Assembly: GCA_936450465.1 (NCBI GenBank) | Contig: OW388299.1 | Coordinates: forward strand, 44,771,386-44,835,385 | DNA from: Gibbula magus | Lineage: Eukaryota > Mollusca > Gastropoda > Trochida > Trochidae | Length of the DNA: 64,000 nucleotides | Direction: 5' to 3' | Shown here: in pieces, positions 57,762-64,000 of the stretch | Layout of the letters: every line of letters begins with the position of its first letter | Position numbering within the stretch: position 1 is the first letter of the stretch | Translations under genes and position numbers: made by a program | Notes under the pieces: model-generated | The model's database searches: none | The model's input: only the letters and a program-made list of their open reading frames with translations | Told to the model about the DNA's origin: nothing

Positions 57762-58015
57762 CTACAGTTTTTAGCTCATCAGGCCTGAAAGGCCCGATGG
57801 GCTTATGGCATGGGATGGCGTCCGTCCGTCCGTCCGTCCGTCTGTCCGTCCGTACGTAAACTTTTAACTTTTTCGACTTCTTCTCCAGAACCAATAACTC
57901 TAGAGAGCTGAAATTTTATGTACAGACTCCTTGGCCAATGGGGATTCTAAATTGTAGATTTGGTGACACTGTGACCCCAAATAAGGGCCCCAGGGGTCAT
58001 AACCTTAAAAGCTAT
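57762..58015 (-). mobile_element. pearl-like element end, cut at the inverted-repeat border
   Basis: This is the reverse complement of 51222-51475. The element stops abruptly at 58015, where the right arm of the inverted repeat ends. Confidence 0.85.
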
Positions 58016-58402
58016 ACCCGTTATGCAATTAAATTGACCAAATTACGCTTGGTTATAACATTTTCATGTTTGGCGGCCGCTGTGAAGGACCCGTCGCCAC
58101 AGTAACATTGTGACGTCATAAGATAATTCGTCGCGTCAGACCATTGTTTTATGACGTCATAGTCATTCTTTCTCCGTGTAACCGACCAATCAACGTTGAG
58201 AATCACTTGAAAGCACATGTGCAAATATCACAAAAATAATCACCTGTGTCTTCTCACCCGTATGGGTAATATTCGTTGATATTTCTCCTTGCTGATAATT
58301 GACGTCTTCCAAAATGTATAAACTAAACTAAAAGTATAACCTACCGTAAATCATTGAATAACCGCCAAGCGATTATTAATTTCAAACACAGATTATTCAA
58401 GG

Positions 58403-59856
58403 TATAGTTTGGCAGGAAAGTGAGTGTCACCACTATTTTGTACAATAACTACAAAACCAGGCAAACTAGCAAACTCATCTTTCGCCCATGTTAATTTTAT
58501 GTTTGTACCTAATAGGTATCTAAATTTGAAAAGTTTGTGAAACGAAATAAAAAAAATCTGTCTATATAACCATCATATGAAATCTGATTTAAACATGCAA
58601 GACACAAGAGGGTGGTGTTCAGAGTTTGAAACAGCCGCAGGTTGTAATTTTAAGATTTGCTATGTCACAGCAACTAGGACAGAGGACGGTTTTGTTTGAC
58701 ACCTCTGGGTTTCAGTCTGGGTTCCAAAGATATGCGCTCCAAATATGATTTGGTGTGTTACAAAACATACTTATCAATATGACTTCAGTATCTTGTTGCA
58801 CTGTAATCCTAATCATCAATTTATATTTGATCATCTTGATATTATTAATCTTTCCGGTTTAGCATTCAGTAAAATCGATGATTGAATGAGAACATAAAGA
58901 AACTGAAGAATGACATAAGTAACAAGGGTCGTTGAAAATTCATGAACTTTCGTTTTAAAAACAAATAAAGTAGCCCAGATAATGCCAAATATATTCGTCA
59001 GCCAACCAAACCCCTTAAAGATGTTTTGACATCACTTTACAAAGAAGGCTATCTTGTATGTACGCCGACTATAATGAAATTTATCCCAACATTTCGGGGA
59101 TATTGCCAATAATGGAAAAATGTAAATTACCCCGGTAGAGCTGAATTTAAAAAGGCTGCATAATTAAAATGTCATACATATCATAGCAAAAGAAATTTTT
59201 AATTCTGATTGGTTGTGGGTGTTCTGATAATGTTGATTTCTTTTAGGAAATTGGGGAATGATAGAAATGTCAGTTTGAAAAAAAGGAAGTGTAGGCATGA
59301 TGAAGAATTACGTAATGAAGACTGATATTTATCAAGTTTATTTGCAAAGTAATGTGTGACAACCTACGAAATTGTATATATGGCCAACCATAAGCACTTG
59401 TGAGATATATTTTAATATGCACAGTGCATGTATATTTATATAATGTTCTCGTTTGTCAATGTGAAGGATAATTTACATATACAGTGAGACCCAATTTATC
59501 CGCACGATTTGGTTACATTTGAAAATCGTCCGGTTAACTTATGGAACCAAGACTGATACCCAGAGATGTCAAACAAAACCGTCCTCTGTCTTACTTGCTT
59601 AGACGTAGCACATCCCAAAGTAGCAACCTGCGGCTGTGTCAAACTCTGGACACGACCCTCTGCAAGCCATTCGTGTTTACATCAGATTTCATATGGTTAT
59701 ATAGACAGATTTTTTTTTATTATTACGTTTCACAAAATTTTCAAATTTAAAATCCTATTAGGTACAAACATAACATTAAGATTGGAAAAAAGATGAGTTT
59801 GCTAGTTTGCCTGGTTTTGTACGAAATAGGGGTGTCACTTTCCCGCCAAACTATAA
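58403..59856. mobile_element. 1.45-kb element with about 330-bp imperfect terminal inverted repeats
   Basis: 58403-58735 reads as the reverse complement of about 59540-59856. Shared pieces include CAAACTAGCAAACTCATCTT, TCATATGAAATCTGAT and GGACAGAGGACGGTTTTGTT. No transposase was recognised in the 800-bp centre. Confidence 0.7.
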
Positions 59857-60015
59857 ATATCGTTATCCACTATCTTGTGATAGGCAAAAAATATGAGAGA
59901 TGTTACAAGTAAGCCCGGGTGATCTTTTTTTTACTTTTCAGTTTTTAACTTTCAGCCTTTGGGTTGGATTTATCAATTTTTAAATTGGTCAACATGTAAA
60001 ATGTTGTAGTAGTAA

Positions 60016-60323
60016 TTGAGTAAGTTAATTAGGGTTTAACGCCGCTTTCAAGAGTATTTCACTTATATCACGGCTGCTAGTATTATTGCAGTGAGAAAGC
60101 CCACAGCGCCATGTGGCTATGCATTGCGATAAAACCTGAGAGCTGGAACTAGCGAACCATGGGTGGTATTGCACTGAAATTCAGTGTAGCATTGCACCCA
60201 AACCTTACTGCGTGTAGAACAGTTCTCTACTGCAGACAAAGTTGCCGTGCCCCTGGCAGGATTCAAACCCTGGACCTCTTGATCCGAAGCCGAACGTGCT
60301 AACCACTGCGCTATCCCGCCCCC
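60016..60323 (-). mobile_element. tRNA-derived SINE, full-length, with 14-bp target duplication
   Basis: Reverse orientation, with TGTTGTAGTAGTAA at 60002-60015 and 60324-60337. The perfect duplication points to a young insertion. Confidence 0.9.
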
Positions 60324-60524
60324 TGTTGTAGTAGTAAAGAAATAGACTATATAATTTCCCAAAATGACACTATCAGGTAAACCAACATTCCATTTACAGC
60401 ACAGCAGTCAAGTTATAAAATGGAGCTTGACCATGTCAAGGATGAGCTTCAGTCTGAATTTTTTTTACTGTGTGTTCCCTTGACAGTCATGATAGAAAAT
60501 GTCCAATTATAACATTTTTAAAAT

Positions 60525-60885
60525 TTAAAGGGGCAGTAGCACGTTTTTTGCAAATTTTATTTTTTCAAATTTCCCACTTATAATGATAGTTTATGTTATT
60601 TTTATTTACTTTAGAGGGTAAAACATCTTATTACACAAACCAATTACCCGTAGTGGTTATAACGGTGTTGCGTATAAAGCAAAAATGGCATGGCGGCCAT
60701 TTTATTGTGAACACAATTTATTATTTCGAATGACAAAAACGATCCCCATGGCTTTACGAAACCATGTACTTTTTTTTTTTACTCGATTATCTGAAGAGAG
60801 AAGAGTGGTTTACTATTTGTGACATTATTTTTCAAATACATTTTATCAACTTATTTCCGCAAAAAACGTGCTACTGCCCCTTTAA
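60525..60885 (+). mobile_element. GGGGCAGTAGC-family element, complete
   Basis: TTAA-AGGGGCAGTAGCACG to CGTGCTACTGCCCCT-TTAA, 361 bp with flanks. It is one of the cleanest copies and has no open frame of note. Confidence 0.85.
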
Positions 60886-61264
60886 TGTCCGTTTAGTCGA
60901 TTCATTTGTTAACCAAGTTTCTTCACAGAAAATGTGATGAAAATAAAATTTGCAGTCACTTTCTTCAAGAGTCTTCATATTCATTCTTCAAGATGAACAT
61001 CCCATTGCCCGATTGTCATTGCAGGCATTTGGCTTATCACTTTATAAAAGCGGCAATATCCAGTACACCCATGTCCGATCTTTAGGGCGATAATCTGTCT
61101 TTGAATGAAATGCCAAGTTTTCACGAAGTTCAACAATGAGTAAGTGTGTTACTGTTTAACAACACTTCAACAATGAAGACATCTTTCTGGGAACATAGTG
61201 AACAAAAGTATGTTAGGTGTTAATTTTTGCTAAGCACTGGCAACGTTTGATGTTTTTAAAACAA

Positions 61265-61862
61265 GTAGGTGTCGCTAAGGTTACATGATCCCCCGCCGCA
61301 AATTAATATTTCAAAATTGAAAAATAATCTCTAGATCAACAAAATTGACTGTCCAAAATGTCGAAAAATTCAAAGTTCCACTGTGACCTTGAGAATAATG
61401 TCATGGTCACGAAATCAGCCCTTTGTCTTCCCTAGGAGGTGCTTTGTGTAAGATATGATGAAATTCCGGTTAATGGTTCTTGAGATATCCTGCCGACAAG
61501 CTTTACATGTACATTAACATGTCGAAAAATTCAAAGTTCCACTGTGACCTTGAGAATGTCAAAGTCACCAAAATCTAATCAGCCTGTCTTTCCTTGGAGA
61601 AGCTATGTGTCAGATATGAAGAGAATCCAGCGAATGGTTCTTCAGATATCCCGCTGACGAGGATAAAATGACAAAGTCTCGTTGTGATCTTGAAATGAAG
61701 GTCAAGGTCACAAACCTCTGTAGGAACATTACTCCCCCTATGGTGAACCCATATGCAAAAGATGAAAAGAATCCAGTGAACAGTATTTGAGTTATTCCAT
61801 TTCGTACGGACGCAGCCAAAAACTATATTCCCCCCTTGCTTCGCGCGGCGGCGGAAAAAAAA
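61265..61862 (+). mobile_element. minisatellite-bearing element, ACCTTGAGAATAATGTCA family
   Basis: Several diverged core units of about 120-170 bp contain AAAAATTCAAAGTTCCACTG and GACCTTGA. The 5' border is CCCCCGCCGCAAATTAATA and the 3' border TTCGCGCGGCGGCGG. Other pieces lie at 17160-17560, 33828-34020, 35470-35880 and 36185-36375. Confidence 0.65.
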
Positions 61863-62109
61863 AAATGTTTGTTATTTTCACCGACAACTAACACTTTCAG
61901 CTGGTTTCTTAAATTAGCCAATCTCACATATTGCTATTGCTATGGTTGTTGCGATTCCCCAATTTAAGTCTTCTTGAGTTAGAATTAAATCTTCTGAAGA
62001 AATGTACAGGACAAAATGGTATGACAATATCCGCAATAAAAAATAATAGAACGAAACTGCCAATATTTCCATACAATGTAATGAACAAAAGCATTTGTCA
62101 TGTAAAGAT

Positions 62110-62115
62110 TTTATT
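62110..62115 (-). terminator. putative poly(A) signal of SF3B3
   Basis: AATAAA on the minus strand about 315 nt beyond the SF3B3 stop codon. It is the first such hexamer I noticed in that direction. Confidence 0.35.
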
Positions 62116-62430
62116 GACATTATCCATTCATGTATTAAATTCTCAGGATTGCCTGATGCAAATGTACATTGTGAGGAGGTTGTAATGAAAACATGATATT
62201 TATATATACAAGATGCTTGTCCAATGTACATGTGGCAAAACAGTTATACATTGGAATTAAATTTTTCATGTTTGAACAGACAGATGCACTATGATCATGA
62301 TCGTGAAGTATTGACAACATATGACTATTTACACAAATAAATGGAACAAATGAGTTCCAATCTTTAAGTTATCTTTCTCTTGATGTTGAATGAAAAGTTG
62401 TGTCCAGAAAAATCCACATTTTCTGCTTGA

Positions 62431-63644
62431 TTAGAAAGCATATCTTGTTCTGATGTCTTCAAGCTTCTTGGAGACCTGAAAGAAAAAGACCCAGAACATG
62501 ACAAAACACAATCACGAGGAGCAACTATGAAGCATAGCGGTACAGGGTTGAGCAACTTTTGTATAGGGAAAGGGAATTCTACAGCTATCCTTGATCATGC
62601 ATCAACTCATGATATGAAGTCAGCAGAAACCACTTCATTAAGTTTAGAATAGCAAGTGAAGTGTTGATTTTAATTTCAACACAAGGATGTTCAAATGCCA
62701 ACATTAGACCTACAATCAATATTAGTCCGAATTAACCCTTTAACGGCTAAACTATTTAGTCTGAACCATTCCTCAGGTTGAATTACAGGACTCAAGACTT
62801 CATTGAGAAAATATTCCATTTTTCTTGATATAGATCTATTGATGATAGACATGCATGTCATTCAAATTGCAGGTAAAGATATGCTGGCTTAATCTGTAAT
62901 AAAACTGGGGAGTTTTACCAACCTCACTTGGCGTCCTTTCCAGTTCCTCAGCTACACTCTTCTGTTTGCCAGGATCCATTGAGTTGAACATCTCGCACAG
63001 ATCTCCGTCAATCACATTCTGGAAAAGGAACTTTATGTCAACTATTTGCCTCCAAATATCAATTTTCAAGTGTATGTGAATTTCATTATTGATATCAGAA
63101 TCGGAAATAAAATTGCCTCACTGTGACTTTAACAAGAGTGGTCAAAGTGTTGTGGTGACCTTGAAAATAAAGTCAAGTTAACTGGTGTCTGTAAACGCCC
63201 CAAAATAGGCAGTCACCAAAATTTAAATACATTGGGTGCTATGCTTCATGTGATATCACGTTAACAAGAATGTATCGTATGTACGAACACTGCTAAGTAC
63301 ATAGTACCCATTTAGTGTTGCAGCAGAGGACAATGCAATACAGCAAATCAAAACATGTTTTCTTTATGAACTGTAGGGTTCAATTTTGAGCTGTTATCTT
63401 CCAAACATCGCAAACCCATACCGGACATTACCTGAGTTTTATCTAGTATGTTGAACAAAAGAGAAAAACATCATTTCAATGGCCTCGGTTCGAAAGGATT
63501 TAATGCAGTTTTGGCCGTGGTTCATGTCAGATCTCTCACCTTGACAGGATAGTAGTATGACCTGTAAGCCAGGTGGTCACGTCCACAAAGCGGCGGGTAC
63601 TCGGACCGCATGTACATCTCTAGGTGCTGGAAGAAGTCGTGGTC
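62431..63644 (-). CDS. SF3B3: splicing factor 3B subunit 3 (SF3B3/SAP130), last three coding exons
   Basis: SF3B3 is a beta-propeller scaffold of the U2 snRNP SF3b complex, which helps recognise the intron branch point in the nucleus. Exons in transcript order: 63644-63540 ([10 protein letters not shown]...[10 protein letters not shown]), 63018-62923 ([20 protein letters not shown]...ELERTPSE) and 62475-62431 ([14 protein letters not shown], stop TAA). All have AG acceptors and GT donors in phase 0. The final 14 residues match the very conserved C-terminus of the family. About 81 residues are present of a protein of about 1,200; the rest lies beyond 64000. No further exon was recognised at 63660-64000. 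The middle donor is GTTGGT. Confidence 0.95.
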
Positions 63645-64000
63645 CTGCAATGGAAAGAAAACAAGTTACCAGAAAATTATAACAATGATAGATCTCATAT
63701 TTGACAAACTTGAGATTTTTCTGCTTTATGTCTGACTGTAAAGCAATGGTCTCAAATAGGTTAGGCCCTGTTCTATTCCCACCCCCATTTATTGTTGATA
63801 TCACTTCAGATTTAGTTTGTCAAAGTTGGTTCTATTGATAAATATTCAAGAATTTTTTTTTTTTCATTTTTCACAAGGAAAACAGCACAGTCAAAGCATT
63901 CTCTTTTAAGTGAAGAAAAGTTTCTAAAAGATATTTATCCCTTTTCTAAATGCAACAGAGCCTGTAGTTTGACCGCCTTCATACAGTAAGAATAAATTGA

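Larger units (their letters stand above)
55115..58015 (-). repeat. right arm of 2.9-kb inverted repeat
   Basis: Mirror image of 51222-54122, separated from it by a 992-bp spacer (54123-55114). The mirrored copies are: element A 55289-56149, foldback 56205-56348, TTAA element 56913-57264, pearl-like end 57762-58015. Confidence 0.93.

Overview
The window is an intron-rich animal genomic segment, most likely from a mollusc and probably a bivalve. The split genes have GT-AG introns. There are tRNA-derived SINEs whose tails end in a 'GGCGTTAAACC'-type motif. Several repeats have 145-bp cores, an ACGG microsatellite and a fixed 3' hairpin, which fits the bivalve 'pearl'-like (Helitron-type) elements. 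The species assignment is inference; no marker gene is present.

Three host genes can be assembled by eye from splice phases and protein families. (1) On the + strand, 424-5420, are the last seven coding exons of a b(0,+)-type amino-acid transporter (SLC7A9-like); its N-terminal half lies left of the window. (2) On the - strand, 44432 down to 9895, is a complete 14-exon gene for a secreted M12B (adamalysin/ADAMTS-like) zinc metalloproteinase. It has a signal peptide, a prodomain, an RHKR furin site, an HExxHxxGxxHD catalytic site, a Met-turn, a Cys-rich region and a Thr/Ser/Asp/Ala tail encoded by a 30-bp minisatellite. All 13 junction phases agree (2,082 nt, predicted 693 aa). (3) On the - strand, 63644-62431, are the last three coding exons of the splicing factor SF3B3; the rest lies beyond the right edge. 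The three genes are convergent or tandem neighbours, and nothing suggests a shared function.

The remainder is dominated by mobile DNA. The left part (1-9.9 kb) holds the transporter, SINEs and small palindromic elements. The metalloproteinase introns (10-44 kb) are packed with TIR elements (several families flanked by TTAA), foldback palindromes, pearl-like elements with 145-bp core arrays (one with a 290-bp higher-order repeat), a 3.5-kb AT-rich element and a 71-bp satellite. From 45.5 to 51.5 kb there is a large pearl-like element into which a young LINE (47763-51130, 14-bp target duplication, uninterrupted 1,087-codon reading frame) has inserted. From 51222 to 58015 there is a near-perfect inverted repeat with 2,901-bp arms and a 992-bp spacer; its inner part is a nested set of palindromes and a 13-bp-TIR element. 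From 58 to 62 kb there are further TIR, SINE and minisatellite elements before SF3B3.

The most interesting signals are: an apparently recurring foldback architecture (hairpin with a 'GCGAAAGCGAG'-type core plus TGACGTCA palindromes) in families of unrelated sequence; at least six sequence-distinct TIR families that use TTAA; the large inverted repeat; a SINE inserted into the polypyrimidine tract of a transporter exon; and the minisatellite-encoded mucin-like tail of the metalloproteinase.
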